Made by a program: the position numbers and the translations under genes
Notes under the pieces: model-generated
What the model was told of the DNA's origin: nothing
The model's input: only the letters and a program-made list of their open reading frames with translations
Database searches by the model: none
NCBI GenBank assembly: GCA_035048815.1
Contig: JAUCBN010000042.1
Span: forward strand, 806,001 to 870,000
Direction of reading: 5' to 3'
Length of the DNA stretch: 64,000 nt
Source: Abelmoschus esculentus
Taxonomy: Eukaryota; Streptophyta; Magnoliopsida; Malvales; Malvaceae
Shown here: one piece after another, positions 1 to 11,805 of the stretch
How positions within the stretch are numbered: the first letter of the stretch is position 1
Layout of the letters: every line of letters begins with the position of its first letter

Positions 1-3000
1 TACTCCTGGTAACAGTATACAGTTCAATACAATACAATGGAGCTGAATAAGATATTCAATGACAGGATAGAGGGTAGGATCGCAAATTCTAGGGATGGGA
101 TTCTCACCTGAATATCAAGAAATAATTGCATGCAAATCTTGTCAGTATCAGATACATTATGATCCGAGATATCTGAGCTCGCCCCAGCCCGTCTTTGTGC
201 ACCTTGCCTTATTCTTTGAAGTGAAGACTCTGTCTTCCGAGCCTGGACAAGATAATTTAGAGGTTTTATTCAAAGCATGTTTCATATCAAGAGAAAAAAC
301 TAGGGAAAGAAATTGTTTGTGATACTGACCACATTGACAAGGTCAGCAGCTAATTCATAATAGCGAGTAGTTATGTCTGTTGCAGCACCTAGCAGTAGAT
401 TATTCTTCACATTGTTCGTCAAATACTTTGTAGCTTGTTCACCGTCCAGGAAAGTCTGAAAGCATTGAAAATTGCTGATTAAGCAAAGTAATGTCCACTG
501 ATTGCCAACGAGGGCAGCAGACAATGAACACTTTACCTAAAAATGTACACACGTTCTCCATGGAAAATACATGCCAAAGTACATAATCTGGACTCCAGCT
601 AAATTTGTTACATTTGTAAGCCAAGAAACTAAATTTTCCATCAGACTTTGTATTTCAATTTTATGTTCCTTTGGTTGTTTACTTTTCTTTAAGAAAAAAG
701 AGGGGGGAGGGGAAGGTGGAGAAAGGAGTGTTTTGAGGGAAATGTTAAAAGATTAAATACCTTCAATGGGCGCAATACTCCTGCCACATAAGGTGAATGT
801 CTGACAGGAAGAGGTTTGTTTGTCATCCTGTAAGTTGCAGTTATACCCTTCAGCTGTCTCAAGTCCTGTGGAATTCAACATAAACAAGAATGAACAAAAA
901 AATTGAAAGTAATGAAGATGAAAGCAAAAAAAAAATATACAATTGAACCCAAAAAATTGTCATAGCCATTTCATAGTGCATGGTGACTCAAGGCGCTTGA
1001 CAAAAGGAAAAGTGAGCTCATGTTAGTGAGGCGCAATGTGGATGTGCATATAAAATACACTTGAGATACATAATTTTGTTAGTAAACTCTAGAGAGTTTT
1101 AGACATCCTACCAAATATGCAAACTTTATTCCCCTTGTTTATTGGCCAGTATGCATGATTTGTCTACGATATGAAGTATGTTTTACTATTGCCTTATTGC
1201 TTTACAGAAAAACAGCCTCACTTGAAAGGGTATGAGACACTTTCGTTGTCTGGCAGCTTAGCAAGTAGGCACACGCATTAACAACACTTGTCCAAATAAG
1301 TAATATGCTGACATTGTAATGCTTACCTCAACAGACTTCTGAACTAAGGCCTCTTTAATTGTGTTGATAACTAAGGGTAACAAATCATCCAATGATTTTC
1401 CACTGTACAAAATGCTCTGCTTTACAAGGTCAAGGATTTCAGCGGGACATGAAGATAGAACATGAAGTACATGATCAAGGTAAGAACCAGAAATCTCCCT
1501 GGACAGACAGTTTATGTCATGAACAACCTGCAAGCACGAGTGTGTTCATACATATGATGCTCAAAAGTCTGGAAAAACAATAATCAAGTCTACATTATAT
1601 GTTCATATAGTGCTAAACTTGAAGAATCAAAGCAAACTCTAAGTAGAATTCTAAAATGAAAAAGGGAAAGAAATACATGATAGAATGCTTAAAGTCCCAT
1701 CAACAATAAGGTACATAAACTAATAATTTCTCAATATTGATCTCCCCATTCAGGTTCCCAAACAAAAGTAATTCTTACTTCTTCCTCCAATTCTCTAAAT
1801 TATAAATTTCAAAACTCAAACATCAGTGGATTTAAGTTGGAAACATAATCAAATAAAGACATGGGCGTACATATACAAAATCATCTGGAGCAGCTGAAAG
1901 AACCCACTCACATCCAGGGCTGGAGCCAGCACTACCCTTCTTCCGTGCAGCCAATCCAGAGGACAACCAATTTGAGTATCTATCACACATGAAATACAAT
2001 CATATTATGATATACAGTGTATCTAGACTACCCAAAACTATTTGATCCAAGGAAATGACCTTGAGAGCAGCTGCAGGGACAACCGAAGAAACTTGTCAGA
2101 ACAAGATAGAACAAGAACTTCTTCATTCCAGCAGGATCTCAGGCTATCCAAAAGAGTAACACTTTGTTGAAGTGTTAAGTTCTGGGAATATTCTTCTCCA
2201 GAACCAGAATTTTGGACAAGAACAATACTGGGAGCTGTAAGTGCAGAGTCCAGAGAACCTGCTATTTCTTGAAACCTGAGCAGTTGAAAATAAGAGCAGT
2301 TCATATCTAAGTAATAATACAATATTGTATTAGTAAAATAAACATCTAATAGTTTCATTCAATACCTTAGCGAGAAATAAACACCAACGTTCCACTGCTT
2401 CATGAATTCAACATAATAAGGTGCTGCTCGAAATTTGGCAACAGCAGCTCTGGAAGGGCAATAGCCTGACATGGAAATTTCTTTTATATAATAATAAAAT
2501 GTACTAAAGTATAGACACTTCAATTTATCAAAGTACTCTTTGTGAAGTTTTTGGTCTTAGATGCAAAATGAAAGGTCAGATGGCTACCTTCAAGATAAGC
2601 CAAGAAATCTAGGCTTGATTTGTAGTTTTTAAGGAATTCCTTAGGTCTTCCTGGAGAAAAAGCACCAGGTTTTCCCTTTTGGATGGCTTCTAGGACCTCT
2701 TTCAGAATTGAATTTGCCAAGAAGTCAAATACATGTAATCCTGAATTTTCTGAAAAAAACAAACATCACGAAACTTCAACAGCCTTGACATGTGGCAACC
2801 TGAAGTTAGATATACAAAGACCATGAAAAGACAGATATTATGCACCAAATGGACAATGAGTTTTAACAACTGTGATTTCCATATTCGACAAGCTCAAACA
2901 TATTCTTGTCAGAACACAAACCCATTTCTAGCATCAAATGCAATATAATACAGTAGTAAAGACCCGATGAAAAACTAGATTAAGTCACAGTGTTAATAAG

Positions 3001-4868
3001 ACTGACATGGGATAAAAACACATAGATATGTACCTGCAGAAGCAATTTCTAGTAAGAACTTAAAATCATTCTCTACATGCTTTTTAATTTGTTGATAATC
3101 ATTCTCAAGTTCATCTCCAGATGCCCCAGCAACAACTCCAGCAGATCCATGTGGAATAACGTTTTGTATCAACGGAGCCACGATGGTTGTGCGAAAAATT
3201 TCTTCTGCATTACCATTATTATCAATGGCAGCATAAGCACGTAAGCAATTATAAATTGCGGTGACATCTCTGTGTTCCAGCCCATCAACAAAACAGTTTC
3301 CCAAGCTTGCATTTAACAGTTGGCTAGCATTCCGAATCCTCTTTTCAATGTTCTGAACAAAAGGCAGGTTCTGCATTTTGCAAAATATAGAAAAAAAAAA
3401 AGATATTCTATGAATTTTTACATCCAAAGAAAAAGATTTTAGCCCGGTGTTGTTTACATCATTCTGAGGTACCTATGCATAATGCATTTGAGGATTTTAA
3501 CAGATATTCTATGATACAGATTTTAGTAAAATCATTTTGGTGTCAGTCACGATGAACCAAATTACACTAATTGTCAACCATTCTTGTAAACTGTGAGATT
3601 TTGATATGCATTCTATGTTTATAGCTGATATGAGGTATATATACATAATACATGATGCTTAAAAAACTTTTGACGCATGATTTTATTCATGAAGAGGTTC
3701 AAACTGCTCTTATGAAAATGCATCCTTCTAAATTGCCATGGCCTAATGATATGAATTAAAAGTTTGACAAAACTATTGGCATGCTGTTAATGGTAATGTT
3801 GCCAAAGTTGTTCAGGATTTTCCAAAGAAGAGTGATTTTAAAGATATGATTAACCATACTAAATAGTGCTCATTTTTAACAGTAAGAATCTGGAGAGGAT
3901 GTTGGACTCTAAACCAATAAGTTTGAGCAATGTTCTTCGAAAAATTATTTCTAGACTGACGGTTAACCATCTCGACTCTTAAGAACATTTCTTGCTACAA
4001 TATAGAGAATCAGAGAATAAGTTACCTTGTAATGGAAATACAATAAATATAAAAGTAAATTCATAATTAGATGTGAAATATTTCGTCAGTTACAACATAA
4101 AATTTGAGACTGAAAAGAAAGAGAGGAACCTGTGCATGGGCAATATAAAAGTTGAGGCGATTCATCTCACTCGCAATTCTCTCAAGAAGCATGCTTTGCG
4201 TCTCTCTGATATTTGTAGTTCCATTCTCAACATGTTGTGAGCTCAAAGCAGTACTCTTTTGAATTGATTCAACATTCCCATTCGACAAATCTGAAGACAC
4301 ACTAGGAAGCTCCTTTATAAGCTTTTCAACCTAATAAAGGAGTTAATTTAGATCAAAATTATTAGAAATGGGAATGGGAATGAATAATCAAGTATACAAC
4401 TGCAATTACCTTGGAAACAACATGAAAAGTGTCGAGCAGCAACTCCAGCACCTCTCTGGCAGCAGTTGCCTCAGCACGTTGGCTCAGTCCATTCTTCAAA
4501 GAGGTAAGTGAGCCCTCAACAGATCCCCTAAAGCCTTGGATCTTGTCACGGAGCTCAAGAAGCGGGGCACGCATACGAAGCACTGCGGAATCCACATCGA
4601 CCAGTTTGGTGGAGAGGTTTACAAAATCGGCATAATCGCGGTTGATGAGATCAATCAGTTCATGGTTGAGAGACGAGAGATGAGCCTGGAGTTCAGATCG
4701 GAGAGTGTCAAATGGAACAAATGTTCTGAGCTCCGCAATGTATGATTCGGAGTCGAAGTCAGGGGAAAGGAAGAGAGAGGGCTTGAACCACATCGGGTGA
4801 GAATCAAGCGGGTCGGAGAAGAGATCCGTAGCGGATCTTGGGGCTGGAGATGGGATTTGATCCGGCAT
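1..4868 (-). CDS. COG2: Conserved oligomeric Golgi complex subunit 2, 3' end outside window
   Basis: Subunit of the COG complex, which tethers vesicles for retrograde transport within the Golgi. Exons, in transcript order: 4410-4868, 4130-4330, 3034-3370, 2588-2749, 2366-2465, 2060-2275, 1871-1979, 1327-1527, 761-865, 330-455, 108-242, and the first 5 nt of a last exon at 1-5. The joined frame is open for 717 codons. Recognised from the N-terminal stretch SATDLFSDPLDSHPMWFKP (COG2 N-terminal domain) and, later, ETQSMLLERIASEMNRLNF, VFDFLANSILKEVL and TSRYYELAADLV-like segments that match plant COG2 order. The first ATG gives MPDQIPSP; the upstream in-frame codons start from TTG, so I chose the ATG at 4868. 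The second intron holds a LINE fragment on the opposite strand. Only about 35-40 C-terminal residues should be missing. Confidence 0.93.
3691..4020 (+). mobile_element. Degenerate LINE (L1-type) reverse transcriptase fragment in COG2 intron
   Basis: Translated on the plus strand, three consecutive blocks in three frames match the plant L1 reverse-transcriptase entry region: EEVQTALMKMHPSKLPWPND, then NYWHAVNGNVAKVVQDF followed by DMINHT, then an ERMLDSKPISLSNVLRKIIS block. These correspond to the conserved order 'EEV..AL..M.P.KSPGPDG', 'YW..V', 'NHT' and 'RPISLCN..YKIISK'. Stops and frame changes separate the blocks, so this is a dead remnant. It is antisense to COG2 and lies within its second intron. 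No endonuclease domain, poly-A tail or target-site duplication was identified, so both ends are approximate. Confidence 0.8.
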
Positions 4869-5964
4869 CTTCACACTTCGATTGGAATTCAAGTCCAAAT
4901 CCGATTTGAATTATAACAATTCCTATATTGCAAGCAAACATGTTGCCATAAACAAAGAAATCAATTTTGATTTTTTTTTCTTCATTCAAACTGAATTACT
5001 GAAATATAAGTAAACATTTGAATCACTTGGAAAATGAAGCAAAATTCTAAACAAATAAAAATCTATAGATTAATTGTAAGAAAAAAGATAGGCTGACCTA
5101 TATGCCGTCCAGAGCAAGATGAATCAGAAAGGCAAAGGGGGAGGGATTTCCTGCGTCGGATTAGAAGAAATAAAGGGTAAAAGAAATAAACAGGAGAAAA
5201 GAAAGGGAGGAGGCCACCGCCGTTAGAAGTACAGCAGCACGGAGGTTCAGTGGAGGGGAAAAGAAAAAATATATATGTTTAAATGTAGAAGAGTATATAT
5301 AATTTTAACTCTAATATAAACTTTATTAATTGTGAAATAAATATTTAACTTGATGGTTTAGTATATAAAAAAAAAACTTTCGTTATGCAATACTTGTAAT
5401 AACAAAATCATCCTACTAGTGGTTCCCAAGACAAAGATGGTCACTCATATTTATTTACGAAAATATAAAATCAATACAAATTATTTAAATATATATAACA
5501 CCATTTAAATATTTAATAAAAATTTACACTAAATAATTGGTCACTTATCTAAAATTCTATATGAACAAAATCCATTATCTTTTATAATACCTAAAAAAAT
5601 ATAGCTATTATTCGAAAGAGTGGTGCTATTGCCTATTAGGTAAATATTATTCTATAGAGGAAATTCTATTAATTTCGTGTCAAATCGAGTCAAGCTCGAT
5701 GAACACGAATTGGATCCGATAAATTTCGAGTCTGAGTCGAACCTAAGCCAAACCCAATAATTATCACCCATAATAAGGCATAATGATAAAACAAAGGGTG
5801 TAAAGTACTGCATATCTATCTAAATATCTAGCTTAACTCAACCCAAACGTTGAACCATTTGCACCACACAATATCTATATAAGATCCTGGAGATTTATTT
5901 TGATATTAACATGATCATAGGCAGACGATAACTCAGGTAAACTGCCTTGATTTTATTCGGTTAA
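4869..5964. other. Intergenic: COG2 5' UTR/promoter and CAP-G 3' flank
   Basis: No gene seen. The right half of COG2's upstream region is purine-rich (about 5140-5270), as expected for a 5' UTR or promoter. At about 5660-5760 there is a moderately GC-rich stretch with repeated GAGTC/TCGA words resembling worn transposon ends, but I could not define borders. The CAP-G stop codon is at 5965 and its 3' UTR must lie in this interval. Confidence 0.5.
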
Positions 5965-8900
5965 CTAATCTGATTCATGAGAACACTCTGATGTAACATC
6001 TAAGTCTTCATCACTGTCTTCGTCCAAACCTTCTTGTATCCTTACAGCTCTACTTGATGTTATCTTGGTCAATGCTGCAGTCTTGCTTGCCCTTTGTGAG
6101 CGAGGGACTATAGTGCCAGGATTGGTAGGAGCCATAGACTTAACAGAGGCAGGCGACTCATCTTCATCAGAACTAACTTCTTCACCTCTCACTCGTCTCC
6201 TTAAACGATTAGGCCGAGTTGAACATGGGGCTGGGGTTTGCAGAACTGAAGTGGAACCATAAACATCCATGTTGAATTCCAGGTCTAACTTTCCTACAAA
6301 ATAGAGAGGGACAATATAGTTTGATAAATGCCTTCTATATGATCCGACAGATTTCGTATAATATACTCGATAAATTTTTCATTTGACATGAAAATATACT
6401 CACCGAAAATATACTTAGCTTCGTCTTCTAACACATCCAGTTCTGGATTCATATCTAGTCCTTTTAGACGTTCAGTCATCTGCTTCAACTCCTTTAAAAG
6501 ATCTTTCTCACCTAGAACACACTCACACACACTACTCAAAAGCCTCCTCAAAATCTTTACTGGCCCTTGTTCTGTTGAGCGGAAATGGAGAGAGGCAAGT
6601 ATTCTGCAAAGAGCCGCAACATACGACTTCTCTGCAGATGTCTTCTTGGCTTGGAACCTCAACACCTTGGGAAAATTATAACAATAACAAAGTCATAAGT
6701 AGCAAATTGTTTTGTTCATAAATTAGGTATTCTAAAAACTTATGCCAACCATTATGGCCTACCACCTATATCTTATATGAAGCAATCCTGGTTTTCAATG
6801 CAACAACAGAAAACTTATTTTGTGCATCCATGGAGAAACATAAATAATAATCAGAATTTGGGATTTGTTATGAAGTGAAGTTTCTAAATATGTCTTGGTG
6901 TGTGTGTGTTGGTGGGTAGGTGTAGGTTTCATAAGACGATGAAAGGTTCTGATTATTGATATCATGACATTAAGATTTGAATCGGAAAAACTAAAGAACT
7001 GAGTTTAAGCAATTGGGATTTTCAGATCACTATCGAGTGTAATTATTCTGGATTATTTTGTCTAATCAAATTTTTATTCCTAGTTCTTACTGAGTGAAGA
7101 CATTATTGTTTGAGTGTTCATCCTTTAGCAGTTTCTAAAGGTATTATAAAACCGCAGAATAAATCAACAGCTGCAAAGAATTACCTCTGTGGCTATGCGT
7201 ATTGCAAGCCCCTCTTCACCATATTCTACTGAAGACTGTGCTGAGCCATCTATGATTTCTGGTGATCCCTTACAATCATTATCATCCTCTGCTTCAGTCC
7301 CCTTTGCGTATAAGGGTGTCTGCATCATCTGTAGCATGAATCTTGAAGCTTGTATGGCACGCTTACGCATGCTGGATATCATATAAGTAGAACCGCCAGA
7401 ATTATCATCTATTCCGGGCCACATAGAACGCATGACAGGAATGAAAGCCTTGGATAAACATTTCTGTGGTTGCAAAACCAAATTTATTTATCATCTACAA
7501 ACAAGCCTATGACTCTATAGACATATTACTTCTGTGTGACAAGAGATGCATATCATTCAGGAATCAGTGTTAAATACCTTGTGATTTTCTGAGAGAGAAG
7601 CGTAATGCTCGAAGAAAACAGATAAACACTGTTTCAATCTAGTCAACGAAAAAAGACAAATATGCTGTAAAGGCAGTCATATTTAAAAAGAAAAGTAAAA
7701 GAGAGACGGGTAGAAACAGACTCATCCACCCACCTCAGTAGGTCCTTTGATTCATTACTGAAATATAAGTTAATCAGCTTGGATAAGAGCACAGGATGAC
7801 ATGAGGATGGAATACTTGGATACTTTTCACTCAAAAGAAGAATCTTGGCAAACCCCTCTCCAAGAACAGCTTGGACTGATTCACTCTCATCATTTTCTAG
7901 AGCTCTGCCCCAATTTTTTGTCGCAAATCCAGCATATAAGAGATCAACCAATTTAATATCCAAATCTCTGTCAGTGTCAGAAAAGTTTACAGAACTAGAG
8001 GGCAGAGCATCTTCTTCAAGCTGTGATGAAAAATCCAGTCCCAAGGCCATATCAACTTCCTGAGGACCATGCCACATCCCAATATCAAATAATGCCTTAC
8101 AAGCAACCGTGTTAATTGGAGAGGGGCCCTTGACATAGGAGATCCTCAACTGCTTTATTAATTCTTCACTAGGTTTATTCTCTAACAGCCCAAACAGACC
8201 TAGGCACCGGACAGATACCCTCTGCACATCCAAGTGAACGTGTTTTGCCTGCAATTTATACCTCTTATCAATTGTTAAATCCTTCCAAAAAGATGTTTTA
8301 GATGATTTATTAATAGGCAATTTAAAACATCCAAAATCTGGTCAAAACCATGAAAATGGCATGTAAATGAAATTCATGTTATGTAAAATTCTGTCATGCT
8401 TAACGCCTAAAGAGAAGCTGTCTATCATTTGCTACATGTTCTGCCCAAATTCTTATGTCCCTTTAATAGATGCTTCCTAGCAAAACTATACATGGAAATA
8501 TGAACAGAACCACAGATTAATAGTCAAACTCTTATTTTGTCTTGCATATAAACTAAAATGTGTTAAATGTAAAATCATACTCTTGAAAAGTTGAAGCTGG
8601 TAGATTTAGGCCTTAAGGATTTGACTGATTATGCAAAGTGGGATGCAAATAGATTGAAAGATGAGACCAGGCCCATACCCCAGAAAGCAACAATGACTGA
8701 AGCAGTTCAGTATGTTCAACAGCCCAATGGAATGATTTCGCATTTTCCAACAGAAGACCAGTAACAGCAAGGCAGTGCATCCATTTTATAAATTCAGCAG
8801 TTCTCTCCCTGCAAGGACCTGCCAGCTCTTGTATAACCCCAAGAATAACTTCTTCAAATTCACCAGCAGCGGAGTGAACTTTCCTTGCCAACCTTGCCAC

Positions 8901-11371
8901 TGCAATAGCCCAATCTTGGTCGCCACCAAGATTTATGCCATCTCCGATCACAATTTTGTTGCCTTCATCATCCACTTCATGTTCAAGAGGCCTGTGCAGT
9001 AATTCCTGCACAAAGGAACCAGCAATCTTCCTGATTGTAGCATCAGAATAATCAAGCATTTCACCTAGCAATAGTAGCTGTCGTGATGCAAAGTGGTAGT
9101 TCATCCCTGAAATTATATGGTAAAATTAGAATATTAAAGTTGAATAAATTCTGTACGCATTTGTTGATCATAAGAACTTGATCCACCTGCGTCAATATGA
9201 GCCTTGACCAAATCTATGTAATCAGAGACACTTTCAGGAAGAATTCTATCTAACAGATCATTGTTATCTGAGGCTTCAGCAGCATATACAGCTGCTTCAG
9301 TTCCCATTGTAGCAGCAGCATCAGAACCTTTTCCCTGTCCAACAAGGTGTTACTTTGTATATTATCATGAAAGTGCATGTATTGTTATTAAATTAAAAAA
9401 CAAGTCATTATCATCAAGGAGAAAAGGGACAGGTTTGTGGAAGAAAGGAAACATGGACTGGGAATATTACCCCAGAATAACCTAGAGACTAAAATCATAA
9501 CAAAACACATGGCAAAATAATTAATAAAGAACTAGATATTTGAATTGTTCAATTGGTTTCTCTGTCCAAAATCGATTGCTTGTGTCTGAAAATGCTATAT
9601 AAGTATGAAAGAAGAGGATATTAATTTAACTTTAATAAAAACACCTAGTATTCATCCCAAAACTAGAAGAATGAAAAATAAACAAATAAATTACTTGCTT
9701 AAATATATGTTCAATAACAATAACACTGGGAATAATAAATAAACAGATGAACAAATGAATGAATTAAAAGCTTACTTGTGCTTCCATCTGCAAATGTTTG
9801 CATACCATCCTCCAATAAAGAGAGACCTCAGGTTCCATTAGCTTGATACTGACAGAGCAATCAGCAGAATCTCCTAGAATAATTTCAGGAAAAATCAAGA
9901 TAATTGGCATGTGAATTTTCCTGTATAAATGGGCGTTTTACAACAACCACTATGCTGATGAAAGTCATCATTATAGATTGTTACCAAAATGGAGGACTGT
10001 AAATGAAAATAAAGACATAATCTTTACCCATTTAGCAAAAAATCTAAAATCTCCACGAACCTTCATTTATTTCATTTGTTGATGCTCTTAATATGTACTG
10101 CTGGATACTTTCCACCTTATGCAGTTTCACTAATCCAGCTTTCAGAAGAGACTCCATAACAGACTCTCCTACGGATTCATAGGTTTCAACATCGAGATAC
10201 TTGAGAAGTTGTACAGGGTCTCCATTGCAGCACTTTGCAAGCCACTGATCTATCATTAACTTTAAACACTCCTTTGAAACAGACAAAGAACGATCAGCAA
10301 GTCCTCTCAGGAGAATTGTTGTCCTATGCTTGATACTAGCGAACCAAGCAAATTAAGCAAATCAAGATTTCAGAACTCATTAAAAAAATACAAACAATAT
10401 AGCAAAACTACAAGATTAAGATGCACCTTACCTTAGGCTTTGAAGAGGAAATTTATTTGCCATAACACAGTATGCGGCTTTGCGGACTGACTCACTAACA
10501 TCTATTGTACAATCTACGATTACTTGGGAAGTTGTATTGGAAGGAGGCATGGATAACACAATGGTCTTACGAACCTCCTGTAAACAGAATCTCCAGAATC
10601 TTAAAAAAGAAGTTCAACGATTTTTCTTATTAAAACTTTGAATAAGTTATTTATACCAGATCTGGCAATCCATCGGAAAACCAGAAACATTGTATAAGTT
10701 AAGAGACTGACCGCGTTCTGTTCCAAAGGAAGGACCTCCAGAAATACATCAAGAATGTCGGTATTTTCAGAATCATTTACAAATCGTGAAAGCGCCCTAA
10801 CTGCAAGTATACGAATTAAGGGAACCTTGTCTACCACTCGAAATTTCATTAACTCTATCACCTCGTCCCACAGTTCATCGCTCACTTCTGAGTCATCGGG
10901 CAGCCGTAATATGATCTGATATATATATATATATAATATTCCTAAAATTCAAAATCATAAAAAGAAGGGGAAATAAAGCCAGAATCTGAGAGATCTGACC
11001 TCGGAAATGATCTGGCAAGCCCTGAACCGGGCGGTTTTATTAGCGGCAGTAGCACCGACCAAAAGAAACTTCAAAAATTTCTCCAAGAATTCATCTCTAG
11101 CGAAAGCGTAAACAGGATCCCGACCGCTGGCAAAAGATGAAACGAAGCGCACGATGCGTTCCATGATGGCGGTTCGCTTTAGGGATTGAAAGAGAGGGGT
11201 TAGGGCTTTGGTGAAGGCGACAGAGAAATGATGAACAGACGAGCATTTTGAACGGACTGCTGAGAGCTCCTTGATCTTCCGCTGATGGATGGCGATCGAT
11301 GCTTTAACCTCGTCGAGGACTTTAGCAATTTTGCAAGTCAATTGTGTCTCCGTCATTTCTTGTTCTTTCAT
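5965..11371 (-). CDS. CAPG: Condensin complex subunit 3 (CAP-G, HEAT-repeat subunit)
   Basis: Non-SMC HEAT-repeat subunit of condensin I, needed for mitotic and meiotic chromosome compaction; acts in the nucleus and on chromosomes. Exons in transcript order: 11000-11371, 10712-10915, 10432-10577, 10061-10335, 9776-9873, 9187-9334, 8679-9106, 7734-8248, 7578-7638, 7185-7463, 6404-6665, 5965-6293. The joined frame is 3117 nt, 1038 aa, close to the usual CAP-G length. Helical repeat signatures such as LIRILAVRALSRFVND and LDVQRVSVRCLGLFGLLE fit HEAT repeats, and the segment after YIFGEY... begins the conserved CAP-G C-terminal region. The last ~100 residues are charged and low-complexity (acidic DEDSDEDLDVTSE near the end), probably disordered. 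Start ATG at 11371; a second in-frame ATG lies 5 codons in. It shares a 434-bp divergent promoter region with the next gene. Confidence 0.93.
10919..10935. repeat. (TA)n microsatellite in CAP-G intron 1
   Basis: A short run of alternating T and A inside the first CAP-G intron, just upstream of the acceptor at 10915. It is likely length-polymorphic. No coding effect is expected. Confidence 0.7.
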
Positions 11372-11805
11372 CGTCGATTTACTTCCGTGTGTGTATGTGC
11401 ACTGAACTAATCTCGTTTTGAATTCTTGGTTTGGAAATTGAGCGGGAGTTGATTATTAATATAGGTTATATGGGCCGGACCGGTATGGTTATTTTGTAAT
11501 AAAAGTCAAAATTTAACGACTATTATACAAATTTGAAATAAAATATTAATATTTTTTTTTAATTATAACTAACGGTTTAATAATTATTTATAATAATAAT
11601 TAAAATTTAATGACCGTTTTATAATTTTTAAAAATTTAATAACCAAAATGAATTCTTTACTATAATTCAGTGACCATTTGTGTAATTTAGCCTAACATAT
11701 TTTGTGGCAAATCAGACAATGCAAAAGAATTGAACCGAAGTCCCAAACCAGAAAACTGAAGATCCCACCCTTTTGAGGCTTTAAGATTTGGTAACCGAAA
11801 GACAT
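11372..11805. promoter_or_regulatory. Divergent promoter region, CAP-G / coiled-coil gene
   Basis: 434 bp separate the two start codons, and the genes point away from each other, so both promoters and 5' UTRs must fit here. A TGGGCC site II-type element (TCP-factor target in many plant growth and cell-cycle genes) lies at 11471-11476, nearer to CAP-G. The centre (about 11510-11690) is very AT-rich with repeated AATTTAATGACC-like words, similar to short dispersed repeats elsewhere in the window. No clear TATA box could be assigned. Confidence 0.5.
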
